NCBI GenBank assembly: GCA_034769895.1
Contig: CM068371.1
Location: 402,333,469 to 402,397,468 of the forward strand
DNA length: 64,000 nucleotides
DNA from: Magicicada septendecula
Lineage: Eukaryota; Arthropoda; Insecta; Hemiptera; Cicadidae
Direction: 5' to 3'
The position numbers were made by a program, and so were the translations under genes. Shown here one piece after another: positions 9,867 to 20,660 of the stretch (positions within the stretch are counted from its first letter, which is position 1; each line of letters starts with the position of its first letter). The notes under the pieces were generated by a model. The model searched no databases and had not been told where the DNA came from. It saw only the letters and a list, made by a program, of their open reading frames with translations.

Positions 9867-11816
9867 TTACTCTCCCCTTACGTAATATGGTTTCAATAAT
9901 CTCACATTGAATTTGCCACGTGTTTTAGTTTCGTCGCAATTATCTACTAATATATACGTAGATTCGCCTACAATATCTTTAATCTTAAAAGGTCCTGTGT
10001 ACAATTCACAAAATTTTTCGATTCTTCTTTGCATCGCATCGGATTGGTAATGTGTCCGCACTAACACCAAATCTCCTACCTGAAATCTCGTCATTTTGTT
10101 CGCTTCGTTCACGCGTTTTGCGTGTCGCTCTCGTTTCCGTTTGATCCTAATGAATATCTGGTGGCTATCCACTGTCTCTTCTTTCGTATCACAGTTTTCC
10201 TTTATGAATTTCTCCCATACACGACTCGGCTTTGTTCCGTGATGTGCTTCATACGGTGTAACTTCTATTGTTTCATGGTAGACTTCATTTATGCAACATT
10301 CTATGGTATTTATGAATTTAGACCATTTTGTGTGTTGGTCCCCTACAAATATCCTAAATAGGTTTCCCAGTTGCCTATTTACGCGTTCGGCAAGGTTTGT
10401 TTGCGGGTTTCTTATCGCTGCGTATTTAGGTATAATTCCAAGTTCATCTAGTCCTTTAATCCATTGTTTGGACGTAAACTGCGCACCGTTATCAGTGAGT
10501 ATTGCTTTCGGTTTTCCACACTCATTTACATATTGCCGGAGTCTACGAAGCGTAGCTACTGTTGTGGCTCTTCTAAGTGTATATAGTTTTACATACTTGG
10601 TAAAGTTATCTATAATGACAAGGATATACTTTACTCCTGCTGCTGCTGTTGGAAGAGGTCCATAAAAGTCGCCACTAATCAATTCACCTTTACTCGTCGG
10701 TATAATTGGCTTCGTGCCACCAAATAAGTTACGATTGTTTGAATCCTTACATTTTTGGCACTTATCGCACGTCTTCACGTACTCCTGTACGCGCTTCGTC
10801 ATTCGGTCGAAAATGAAATGTTCCTGCAGTAACTTTATACATTTCTTACTGCCAACATGACCGTACATTGTGTGTATTTCTTCGATGAGTCTCCCCGTAA
10901 CGCTTTCTGGTACGTAGAGTTTCCATCGACCCTTACTTTTTCTATATAATTTATCGTTACTACACTTATAAAATTTACATAATTCATTCTTATCATCCGT
11001 CGTCAAATCCTTCATTATTTGCTGTAGCTTCTTATCTTCTAACTGGTACGTCGCGAAGTTCTTTAGCATCATGTTCATTTCTTTACTCATTTTAGTTGTT
11101 GTATGGTTCATTTGATATGCATAACTGTCGTCGACTGGATCTTCCTTCGTCATATCCTCTGGGTAACGACTCAAGATGTCGGCAACGATATTCTCCTTTC
11201 CCTTACAGTGAATTATATCAGAGTTATACTCTTGAATACTAAGTATCCAACGTGTGATCCTTGAGTTGTTTAGGTGACACTTACTCAAGAAGATCAACGC
11301 CTTGTTATCTGTTATTATGGTCAACGGCTGTTCTAAAACGTAAATTCGGAATTTCTCCAGACATCGAACTATGCTTAGTAGCCCTTTCTCCGTAGTAAAG
11401 TAGTTTAGTTCTGCACCTTTGAACGTTTTACTAGTATATGCTACCACGCAGATGTTTTTGTCGTCGTCCAACTGGTATAATTGGCCTCCATATGCGAAAT
11501 TACTCGCATCACACTGTAAGAAGTACCTCTTATTTACCTGCGGAAAACTTAAGATAATAGTATTGATAAACAAGTCCTTGACCTGTTGGAAACACTGGTC
11601 AAGATCAGGCGTCCATTTAAATTTCTGACCCTTTTTAAGTAGACTTAACAAAGGTTGTGTGGCTTCTGCATATTTGCTTGTATATTTGTTGTAAAAATTT
11701 GTAAGTCCCAGGAATCCCTTTAACTGCTTTTGATTCTTCGGGGTCGGGAACCTTCCTGATTGCTGCCACTTTCTCTTCGGATGCTCGTATACCATCAGTA
11801 GTAAGCTGATACCCAA
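9867..11816 (-). CDS. pol: Pol, C-terminal part: RNase H and integrase (unit 2)
   Basis: The protein is the same as in unit 1 at 1042-2991, with all RNase H and integrase residues kept (D103/E143/D170/D213; HHCC; D383/D442/E477). The one base change seen (10821 versus 1996) does not alter the listed protein. The frame switch from the preceding pol ORF is again near the AAGGTTCCC context at about 11750-11754. Its own LTR2 lies at the far right of the array, so this is the 5'-proximal unit. Confidence 0.92.
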   Translation of the reverse strand: MGISLLLMVYEHPKRKWQQSGRFPTPKNQKQLKGFLGLTNFYNKYTSKYAEATQPLLSLLKKGQKFKWTPDLDQCFQQVKDLFINTIILSFPQVNKRYFLQCDASNFAYGGQLYQLDDDKNICVVAYTSKTFKGAELNYFTTEKGLLSIVRCLEKFRIYVLEQPLTIITDNKALIFLSKCHLNNSRITRWILSIQEYNSDIIHCKGKENIVADILSRYPEDMTKEDPVDDSYAYQMNHTTTKMSKEMNMMLKNFATYQLEDKKLQQIMKDLTTDDKNELCKFYKCSNDKLYRKSKGRWKLYVPESVTGRLIEEIHTMYGHVGSKKCIKLLQEHFIFDRMTKRVQEYVKTCDKCQKCKDSNNRNLFGGTKPIIPTSKGELISGDFYGPLPTAAAGVKYILVIIDNFTKYVKLYTLRRATTVATLRRLRQYVNECGKPKAILTDNGAQFTSKQWIKGLDELGIIPKYAAIRNPQTNLAERVNRQLGNLFRIFVGDQHTKWSKFINTIECCINEVYHETIEVTPYEAHHGTKPSRVWEKFIKENCDTKEETVDSHQIFIRIKRKRERHAKRVNEANKMTRFQVGDLVLVRTHYQSDAMQRRIEKFCELYTGPFKIKDIVGESTYILVDNCDETKTRGKFNVRLLKPYYVRGE

Positions 11817-13059
11817 GGTATGCGATCTCCTTGCGAAAAATTTGTGACTTTTCCAAATTTATTGTTAGGTTGGCTGCCAATAAATTCTTAAGTAATGCTT
11901 CAATATTCTCCAAATGTGTGCTTACGTTAGACGAATAACAAAGACAATCGTCGACGTAGATGATTGTATTCTCTTTCACTTCCTCGGACAATGCCATATC
12001 CAAACCTCTCGTCAGGGCTGCGGAACTGGTACTAAGCCCAAATGGAGTTACGGTATATCTGTAACACTTTCCTTCATACAGAAATGCGGTGTAATCTCGG
12101 CATTGTTGTTTGAACGGAACCTGCCAGAAGCTACTCGTTAAATCTATTGTTGGTAAGTACTTCATGTTACTGCATCTCGCCAGGATTTCTTGAATCGGAG
12201 TCGGTCCTTCGTAGTCTGGAACAGTGACACTATTTATCCTCCTCGCATCTAAACACAAACGTACATTCCCATCTTTCTTTATTACGGTGACCATTTGGTT
12301 GACGTATGGACTACTGCACCTTTCAATCACGCCATACCTTAGCATCTTGCTGATTTCGGCGTCCACCTTTTCCTTATACGCTATTGGGATAGGCCACCCG
12401 CGTTGGAAATATGGTGTTTTATCCGTCACTCGGAATTCATGTTCGTAGCAATCCATCCGTCCTGGACACTCCCGGAATACATTCTTATACTTTACTAAAA
12501 TCCTTCTTAGTTCCTCCCTCGTCGTTTCGTCTTCACACGTCACACTGTCGACCTTCTCATCAATCCTCCTCTCGATTCCGTCCCAGTCCTCTTCTAATAG
12601 TTCCATATGTATGATTGGTATCCGCAGTTCCTGTTCACCAGTCCTCCCTTCGAATTCGATGGTTCCCTTCTTCATATCGATCACACATCCCTCTTCTTTT
12701 AAAAAACTGTTACCTAATATGCAGTCCCTAATTAAATTCGGTATTACTAGGAAAACACAATCTAATCTAACATCATCAATATAAATTTCACACATAATTT
12801 GTTTCCTGATTAATTTAGACTTTCCGCCGACTGCACTTACAATTAACGTGTTGTTCATGCGGAGTTCTTCATATGGACGCAGGCGTTGTTTATTTCTGTT
12901 AAACCATTCCTCTGATATCCCGTTAATGGCAGAACCTGTATCAATCAAGGCTAAAACTGTAACATCACCATTAAATTTTACCTCAATCTCTGGACATTTT
13001 GAGATTCGCTTTTCCAGTAGTGTTTGTTCATCCAGGATTAACCATGTCGTAAGTCAGGT
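11635..13059 (-). CDS. pol: Pol, N-terminal part: protease and reverse transcriptase (unit 2)
   Basis: Identical in protein to unit 1: protease LIDTGSAING, RT TIDLTSSFWQ, TPFGLSTSSA and YVDD. It ends in the same out-of-frame tail. A single substitution (12202 versus 3377) lies in the RT region and leaves the protein unchanged. The frame is open from about 13059 with no obvious ATG, consistent with expression as a fusion behind gag. Confidence 0.9.
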
Positions 13060-13126
13060 AACAAAATATCGGTCTCGTACTGTTGTAGTGTAGGTCGACG
13101 AACGGCTATCTTTTCATGTGACCCAC

Positions 13127-14752
13127 TTAATTTTTATTTCCTACTGTTCCACTAACCTTAGCGGCAGACGTTGAGGCACCATTGTTTACAAATTCAATGG
13201 TATTTATTGCCGGCTTGTTACTGAAATGTTGGGGTCGTCGGTAGTTCCCTTCTTCCCCCTTTCTATGTTGCCAGTGTGAAGGTTTTTGCTCCGTAATCAC
13301 CTTGTTTACGGTGGTGTTCTGTTGACCGTGAGACGCCCCTCTCGCGTCTCGGTCGTTCAACTTGTCTGTCTGACGCACAAACCGATCATCTCTACTGTTT
13401 CTTTGCCGGATCATGGCATATTCAGAAATCAATGATTCAAGATTCTGTATCGTCCTGACGTCCCTAGTTACGCTCGCTATCTCTAATTCTCGTCCATAAT
13501 GTCGTGTTATCTTCCTAATCAGTTGATAATCCGTGAGCGGCGGTGTAAGCTGACGGCTTTCCAGAAGTTGTCGTTCCATGTATTGGACAGCGCTCATACT
13601 CCCACGCCAGTCGAAACGACCATACTCCAGCTTGTTTCGGACATCAAGCTTCTCCTGGCCCCAATACTTCTGCGTAAAGATTTCTTTAAACTCATCGAAG
13701 TTCTTGATCTAGTCACGTACCACACGCCACCATATAGCTGCATCGGCCTCGAGATGTTTTCCTATCCACTTCATGTTATCCGCTGGGTAGTGCATTAGCT
13801 GGTGCTCGGATAATTCTTTTAGGAACTCTATAGGAAAACGGTCTGTTCCGTTGTACTTGAGTTCGGAGTTATTATTTCCATTCGCTCTCGTGGACGGTCC
13901 TATCTCAGTTTCCGCTATCCGTCGGTGTAGTCTTTCTTGCCCACTTTTAATATGGTTTATGTGACTTCTCAACTCTTCAATTATCACGTCCTTCTCCTTC
14001 TCCGTTGTTGTGGTCTTCTGTTCCGCCGTGCGTTGACGGTCGTCCACTTCAACGAATTTCTGTTTCAATACTTTGACGGCTTCTCCCTGCTCTTGTTGTT
14101 GTTGTAGAATATTGTTCTGTACCTCTCTTCTCCATTCCTCGTTTCTATTGTTCGTCTCTTGGATTTGGTGATCTAATTTTTGATCAACTTGTTCGATTAC
14201 CTTCTGTGTATTATTTATGGCTTCCTGCCACTCTTGACGGTCTTTCTCTCTCACTTCTTTATTCTCTCTTACCTGTTTCTTCAGTTCATTTTTCAACTCT
14301 TTTATTCCACTTTCACTCTACTTTTGTAGATCGTTGATTTTCTCATCCCACTTCTTAGCGTAATCCTGTAGATCTAGTGTTATTTTGCTGATCTGTTCTT
14401 CATTGTGCCGTTTTAATTCCTCCTGCATTTGTTTTTGTTCCCTACTTTGCTGTTCCGATTTCTCTGTAATTAAGTTTTGTTTTTCGTTTTGTTCTACCTG
14501 CATCTGTTTCAGATCATTCTTCTGCTGATCTAACTTCTCGGTCAACTTCTCAAGTAGCATTTGTAGATTTAATTCGCCGGGTTGGGACACCTGTCCCCCC
14601 GCCCTTGTCTCAGATTCACACGCGCTAACGTCGTCGCTAGGCGTCGCGTTCTCCTCCCGTCCTTCTATATTTAATTCATTATTAACGTCGAATTCTTGAC
14701 TTTCGGAGTTATTGTTATTAGTCGCCATTTTTGCTCGACTTCGTGTAATCAT
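13127..14752 (-). pseudogene. gag: Gag with the same two amber codons (unit 2)
   Basis: The frame from ATG at 14752 to TAA at 13127-13129 is interrupted by TAG at 14318-14320 and 13709-13711, exactly as in unit 1. The coiled-coil-rich N-terminal half and capsid-like C-terminal piece are unchanged. The cysteine-free nucleocapsid remnant GHMKR-TAG follows at 13106-13123. Identity of lesions in both units places them before the tandem duplication. Confidence 0.8.
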
Positions 14753-14883
14753 TCAGAGTTGTTTTACAAGTATTTTTTTTTATTCTAATGCTTATGTTAT
14801 ACTTTATCAAACTACTAGCTATTCTACTATACCACTGCCTGCACTTAACCAGCTCGTTTAACAAGGATTATCCCTATTAATCG

Positions 14884-14901
14884 GCCCCACGTTGGGCGCC
14901 A
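14884..14901 (-). promoter_or_regulatory. Primer binding site, tRNA-Lys(CUU) type (unit 2)
   Basis: TGGCGCCCAACGTGGGGC on the minus strand, identical to the unit 1 PBS and 18/18 complementary to the recalled tRNA-Lys(CUU) 3' end. It lies between gag and LTR2. Confidence 0.9.
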
Positions 14902-14916
14902 TATACGATGTTAATC

Positions 14917-17527
14917 TCTATGCAAATTTATTTGCATTAATTAATTAATTATTAGTTATATAAAAATTGATTGATTACTTTTATAGGTACGTATATCTTT
15001 ACTAATTGCCCCGTGATGTTGGAGCACCATATACAACAATATTTATCTGTGTTAATTATATGCATAGATTATTTAATTATCTCTTTAATAAAGTTGTGAT
15101 CCAAATGTATCTAACTCTGAGCTTGGGTTAGCATATACGATATAGTTAATGTCATGTGTTGAACTCCCATATGCAATGTTAACAAATTCATTTCTTTAAA
15201 TAATAAATAATTGTATGAATTGAGTTAGAGTTAATTAATTATTCACACTCAAACTTGCTACATATGAAATTACTTCTGACTTTAACTGTCTTCGAAACTT
15301 CTATTCTCTGCATCTTTCTGAGTAATTTAATTGATAATCGTTAACTTGAATTATAAATATAGATACTGTTTAATGAAAGGTCAAGTTGTGAGTCAGGTTT
15401 TTACATAAATCAATAGAATACTAGCGAATCCATTCTAACTTACGTTTATTAAAATCATTTTCATTCTTATTCATGTCATAACATTAATTTAAGAGCACTT
15501 ACAAATCTTCAACAAACAACAAAATTCTATGCCACATTTAATAATTCAATGAACGAATTTAAATAATTAAGTGAGCGATCAAATGTAGACTCTTCTTCGT
15601 CTGCAATGACGTTACTAACTAAAATGTGGTGTGCTCATAATTCGTATTTAGTAGTTTACGTTAAAACACATTAAACATTTATATGCATGAAATAATCATA
15701 ATTAACAATACACATATCAATCATATACATAGCTAAAATCCTGTTCCTGCAACAGACACATCAAAATACATACATAGTACAAGATATATTAACAAGAAGA
15801 CATGTATAATATTCTAGAACATAATATTCCCTACTTATGGATACGAATCCATATCTATCTGACTCATATTTATATAACTTTCTCAGGTGGTTTGGTTCTA
15901 AGTGTCAGGTCAGTGGTGTTTGATAAATTACTAATTATAAGAAGAGATTAGTTTTGTACTTTACTCGTTCTGCCGTGATGTGTTGCTCCCATGATTATCC
16001 CTGCGTTGATGAGTGAGGTTAATCCATATAACACCCGATCGCAAACACTTCCGCACACCGCGACAGTCACTTCGAGCTTTTGAGTTTATTATAATACAAG
16101 TTGTGGCATTGTTCTCGTAATCGGTCGGCTACGTTTTACGCGCGTATGTGTCTATTTCGCGGTTCACAGTTCGATACCGTATGCTTCTAATAGTTGTCCA
16201 TACCGCACGACCACTCTTTTCGGCGCCTATATCGTTTTCGAGTTCATTAGGCACTTGTTCACAATTCTATTTACTCGAGTTGATTACTAAACATTGTAGT
16301 ATCACTACTTTTCTGCAATTGTTTAAGAATGTCACTTCACAATGTCAGTATCTTTATGACGGTGAATTGCATAGAATTTATAAAGATTGTTACTCGTGCT
16401 TCATCACGAAAACTACTGTTCCGTTTTACGCTTTGAGTCTTACTTGCGCACTTCCATTTATTCGTAATAATGTCTTAATCGGCTCCACCGAAATGCATTT
16501 TAACTTACGCACTGTTTTAAGTTCTTATAACTGAATCATTATAAAATGAAGTACAAGTTCAATAGACTGTTCGAGACTCTGAGTAAACCGAGTTAAGAAT
16601 TATAATACAATTTGTAATGAACTGAGGTTAAAAATTGAATGAACTGGGCTCGCGTCTCCACGTGTAAATGGTTTTTATTTCTTCTGCTGTTCCCACTCTT
16701 GGGACTCTGATGAACACTCAAACTTCCCACCAATTCATCTTTGATAGGTTCATTCCATGGACCTCCTTGTGTCCCTTCGTCTCCAGTCTGTATTTCCAAC
16801 GAATTCTCCACCCAGTGCCGTTTGGAGAGGGACGTTCATACACGAGATTCGCTCTCTGGTCTCAAGCTTATCTCTGAACCATCCCCTACGGAAGTTCCCT
16901 CCGGAATTCTCGTTCCTCATTGGCTGGTTGGCTTTTTCGACTAAATTTGACGTAGTCCACGTGGACTAGATGAGTCGCTGTCTTACGTACGTTGCCCCGT
17001 TCCTGGAATCAGTGTTAAGGCTTCGTTTCAAGATCACATCTGCTACTTTTGGTGTAGCGTGTCGAATTCTCTCATTGTTGGTACGCTGACGACTTCCTTC
17101 GTCAACTTACGGGTGGCGTAACATCTGTGCTCTACCGTAGCGTCACTTAGTCGCCTGTCCTATTGTCCTTGCATAAACCATTGTCTTTGAGAAGTCGCAC
17201 ACATGGTTATGAACAATACTCTCGCCGTTAGTTCTGTGTTTTTCTCGCTACTGGACAGATGTAAGGGTAGTCTCCTTTTGTCCTAATTGTGGAGTCGGGC
17301 ATTCCCACGCATGGTCCAGTTGGCTGCAACATGTGCCGTACAGCTCATTGTCCGTGAATAGTTTTTACGACGTCTTAATGGAAAGGAAAGGTTTGTTCCT
17401 TTTCGTCGCCCACCCTCGAACAACGATAACATGTGTCACTTTTGACGGGCTCTAATTGCTGGTGTACTTCCCTCGCAATAACCCAAAAATTTAAAAAAAA
17501 AATATATGAAATATTAATTATATTACA
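14917..17527 (-). repeat. LTR2, 5' LTR of the tandem array
   Basis: About 2611 bp; minus strand TGTAATATAATT at 17527 to the octamer palindrome at 14920-14937. It keeps the ~112-bp stretch around 15725-15836 that LTR1 has lost and has only a minimal AACTGAG motif set. In both respects it resembles LTR3. Right flank: tactaatagaaatt. The PBS-like repeats are at 15009-15044, 15122-15152 and 15156-15185. The ORF at 16148-16534 is not conserved in the other LTRs and is treated as chance. Confidence 0.88.
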
Positions 17528-19759
17528 TACTAATAGAAATTGGCGTGTGGTTGGCACAGTGAGCTCTTACGGCCCGTGAATTTGTGACGGGCAGAAAGCA
17601 TATTGTGGCCAAGGGTAACATATCCTTTATACCGCCACGAAAAACGCGTTTTTTCATTTCGTTCTCTGTTACCATTACACCACAAAGGTATGTTAGTTGA
17701 ATGATATGTGGATTCAAAGAGAAAATTCTATCGAATACAGCGTTGTATATCTCAACGCAATAAAAAAATTCCCCGATTTCCGTGTAACGTGATATTTTTC
17801 GCAACTGAAAGAGAAAATATTATACCATAACTTCAAACAGCGGTTTTTGTTGTTTTCTTGTTTGTTTTTTTTCATCAGTACAAACTTACACTGGGAAAGT
17901 TGTAGATAAGGTATTGTATTCTACATTTTGTTTCATATACCTTTAGAAGGGACGATAATAACGAAGTGATTATGAAGTTAAAGTAATTCACACCACTGCT
18001 CATCATGTGTCTTGCTATCGCAAGTATTCAGCTGACTAAGGAAACGTGTTAATACATTACAAGTTTGGTTAATACACTGTTATATTAGCACGTGTCCATT
18101 GGTTTTCTTAACGTTTTAATCGCCTTTAATTGATTTTTTAACCACTCTGTTGTTTTAATATTAATGAACGTTAATGTGCATGTATTTGCCGAGCGATGAG
18201 CTGCAGGAACATTAACCTTATGAGAAAATCATATTTGTTCGGATTTTAAGGTTTTATTTTAGTTTAGTGGTGGTTGGTATATTTATTTTTAATGGGTAGT
18301 TTTCCTTATAACGAATTACTGTGAATATTTTCGCATGCGGTCGGTTCTGTAGTTCATTCTATGGGGTTAAGGATTTAAGGTGTATGGATACGGTACTGTT
18401 TATACTAGTCTACTTTTGTAAAAGTATTATTTTACGTAATTAGTTATAATTATTTTCTTTGTGCATTTCTCAATCTGCGGTCTTCCAACACCCTATAAAA
18501 TTTTTTTAATAATGTCATTTTCTGTTGCACTTTTTGGACGTCCACTACTGGGATCGTCTTCAGTGCTTGTACGACCACGTTTAAACTTGGTGTGCCCCAT
18601 TTACCGTTGTTTCTGAAGGCGCAGCATCTCCTAACACATTTACAATTTCGTTTTTATTTTATATTGGCGCTAAAACGTTTTGAACAGAGAATTCATCAAA
18701 ACACGATGTTTGATTTTGTGCATATTAAAAACACGCGTAAAGGAAAATTTCAAACAGCTGGTAAAAAGTGAATAAATTGACACATGTATCTGGAAATTAA
18801 CAGGTGTTCACGCGAAATATACGTCTTGCAGCACACGAACGATTTTAGTTATACCACTGAGCTATAGATGTTGCTCCGCTGACCCTCGTATGGATACGTC
18901 CTTTCATTTTCGAATCAGAGTGACTGAAGTACCACTGTGAAGTGACCGAAGTGAAAGAGGTTCGGTCTTTAATATAAAGCAGTTCTGGTTTGGAACATTT
19001 CGACATTTGATCACCTCATATTCAAGTCAACAGTATTCGAATATACATTATAATAATACAGTGATCTTGTCTGGCATGTCTGGTAGCAAAGGCGCACTCA
19101 CGCACATACAAAACTTCTCCCCCACTGTGCGGCTCGCCATCGGACGTGGTTACTGAATTGCTTATTTCTCCGTGGCGGTGGTGGGAGTGAGTTGTTTCAT
19201 GGCCAAGGGCTTGGAGGGGGCAGAAGACAATCTCTATTGTCTTCTTTTATATGTATTATCATTGTAAAATGTGATAGCCTTGTCTTTACATCAATTTTAC
19301 ATTAAATTTATTTAACTACTTTATATTAGTCAGCTCCCTGAGCTGCAGAACTCGCTCACTGTTTTGAACGAAGTACATTTATTATTACATAATTTTCGAT
19401 ATTGGATAATTATGGGGAAAGTTACAAGAATCTACTATTTCTACGATTACAATTACTCTGCTATTTGTTTATTAATAAACTTATAACAATTGTAGAGCGC
19501 ATAATCAAATAGTAAACGCCAAAAATGAGAAACATTGGGATTTGGGTTACAATTCCTTTCAGCGTGACAATTTGATCTCTTTTGTGGGCCCTGGGATCCC
19601 AAAATTTTGAAATTTTCAAGACTTGAAACTAATTTCCGATATCAGTTAAGATTCTTTGTAATTTGATACACCACATGAATGTTTGCGATTTTATTGAAAC
19701 TTTCACCCATTTTTTGAGCTATGACGTACATCAATTTTGAAGTTTTGAAAAATGAACGC
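17528..19759. other. Intergenic stretch, no gene recognised
   Basis: AT-rich sequence beyond the LTR2 edge. No ORF with recognisable content. It holds one tRNA-like A box on the minus strand near 18854-18864. Confidence 0.5.
18850..18868 (-). other. tRNA-like A box, possible SINE head
   Basis: The minus strand reads CTATAGCTCAGTGGTATAA, matching the RNA polymerase III A-box consensus TRGYNNARNNG and the D-arm of many tRNAs. The downstream B box is at best degenerate (near TTTCGCGTGAACACC), so this is a decayed tRNA-derived sequence rather than a working tRNA. Confidence 0.3.
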
Positions 19760-20660
19760 TATATATTTAGCTATGAGAGATGCTGGAGTAGATTCCTCCG
19801 GGTCCTGTATTCAACAGGTTGGTGCAGGTCCTAGGATACGCCGATGACCTAAATATAATCGGGAGGTCCCTTCGAACAGTCACTGAAGCCTTTCTTGCTC
19901 TTGAAGGTCCCGCAAGGAGGCTGGGTCTCATAATAAATGAAAGCAAGACAAAATACATGGCCACAGGACAGGAGGCTAGAGAAGGAGAGCACATCCAAAT
20001 TGGCATCTATTCCTTCGAAAAAGTCAACAACTTTGTTTATTCAGGATGCCAAGTTAACTCCGATGGGGAAACAACAGAAGAAATAAAGCTAAGAATCACC
20101 TCAGGTAATAGGTGCTTCTTTGGTCTCAGACCCCTGTTCCAGAGCAGAATAATTGCCAGGAGCATCAAGCTGCTTTTGTATAAAACACTGATCCGCCCAG
20201 TTCTCACCTATGGTTCTGAGACCTGGACCATTTCTAGAAAGTCTGAGTCAAGCTTGCTGGTTCATGAACGCAAAATCCTCCGCAGTAAGTATATTTGGTC
20301 CAATATGTGTAGGAGGTGAATGGAGGAAAAGAACCAACCATCCAAAGAACTGAACACTCTTCTGAATGAACCAGATATTGTAAAAATTATAAAACTTGGT
20401 AGACTCAGGTGGGCTGGACACATGATCAGAATGGGCGAGAATGAAATACCAAGAAAGGCACTCACAGAACAGATCTGTGGCACCAGGAAAGTTGGTAGAC
20501 CCAAAATACGTTGGGAAAAGACGGTGTGAACTACGATGCGCGCCACATCTGGGACCCGGAACTGGAGAGCAGCTGCACTTGACCGGGACAACTGGCGGAG
20601 GCTGTTAAAGGAGGCCTTGACTCAGTAATGGGTTGTTGCGCCGCTGAAGAAGAAGAACGC
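19760..20660 (+). pseudogene. Non-LTR retrotransposon RT, C-terminal fragment
   Basis: The 5'-truncated fragment opens in the RT domain with AMRDAGVDSSG, shifts frame by one base near 19815, and continues VLGYADDLNIIGRS, the catalytic YADD box. It then has the connection SVSGCQV-like region, the LIRPVLTYGSETWT motif and the tail LGRLRWAGHMIRMG...KVGRPKIRWEK typical of insect endonuclease-RT LINEs. In-frame TGA codons at 20317-20319 and 20527-20529 break it. The reading continues to NWRAAALDRDNWRRL before TAA near 20626. A short GAA repeat at 20646-20657 may be the 3' tail. The clade (RTE-, CR1- or related) is not resolved by eye. Confidence 0.85.

Larger units (their letters stand above)
1..17527 (-). 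mobile_element. Tandem array of two long-LTR Ty3/gypsy-type retrotransposon units
   Basis: The sequence from position 1 recurs from 8826 with a constant offset of 8825 bp. Reading on the minus strand the order is LTR2, leader with PBS, gag, pol, 3' noncoding, LTR1, leader, gag, pol, 3' noncoding; the next LTR lies left of the window. In the internal region I see about two substitutions (1996/10821 and 3377/12202) over roughly 6 kb. Both units carry the same gag stop codons and the same pol frameshift, so the duplication is younger than the lesions. The right edge is at 17527, where LTR2 stops matching LTR1 and the flank begins tactaataga. No env-like ORF is present. A long-read collapse or assembly artefact cannot be excluded, but the two LTRs are clearly distinguishable. 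Confidence 0.93.

Noticed and set aside
16148-16534. 128-aa ORF inside LTR2, and similar ORFs in LTR1 and LTR3
   Set aside because: The frame is broken in LTR1 and LTR3 and shows no domain; it is a chance opening in a long LTR.
1-17527. Tandem array as a pure assembly duplication
   Set aside because: LTR1 and LTR2 differ by indels and many substitutions in U3, and the hybrid pattern fits a biological exchange; still worth checking with long reads.
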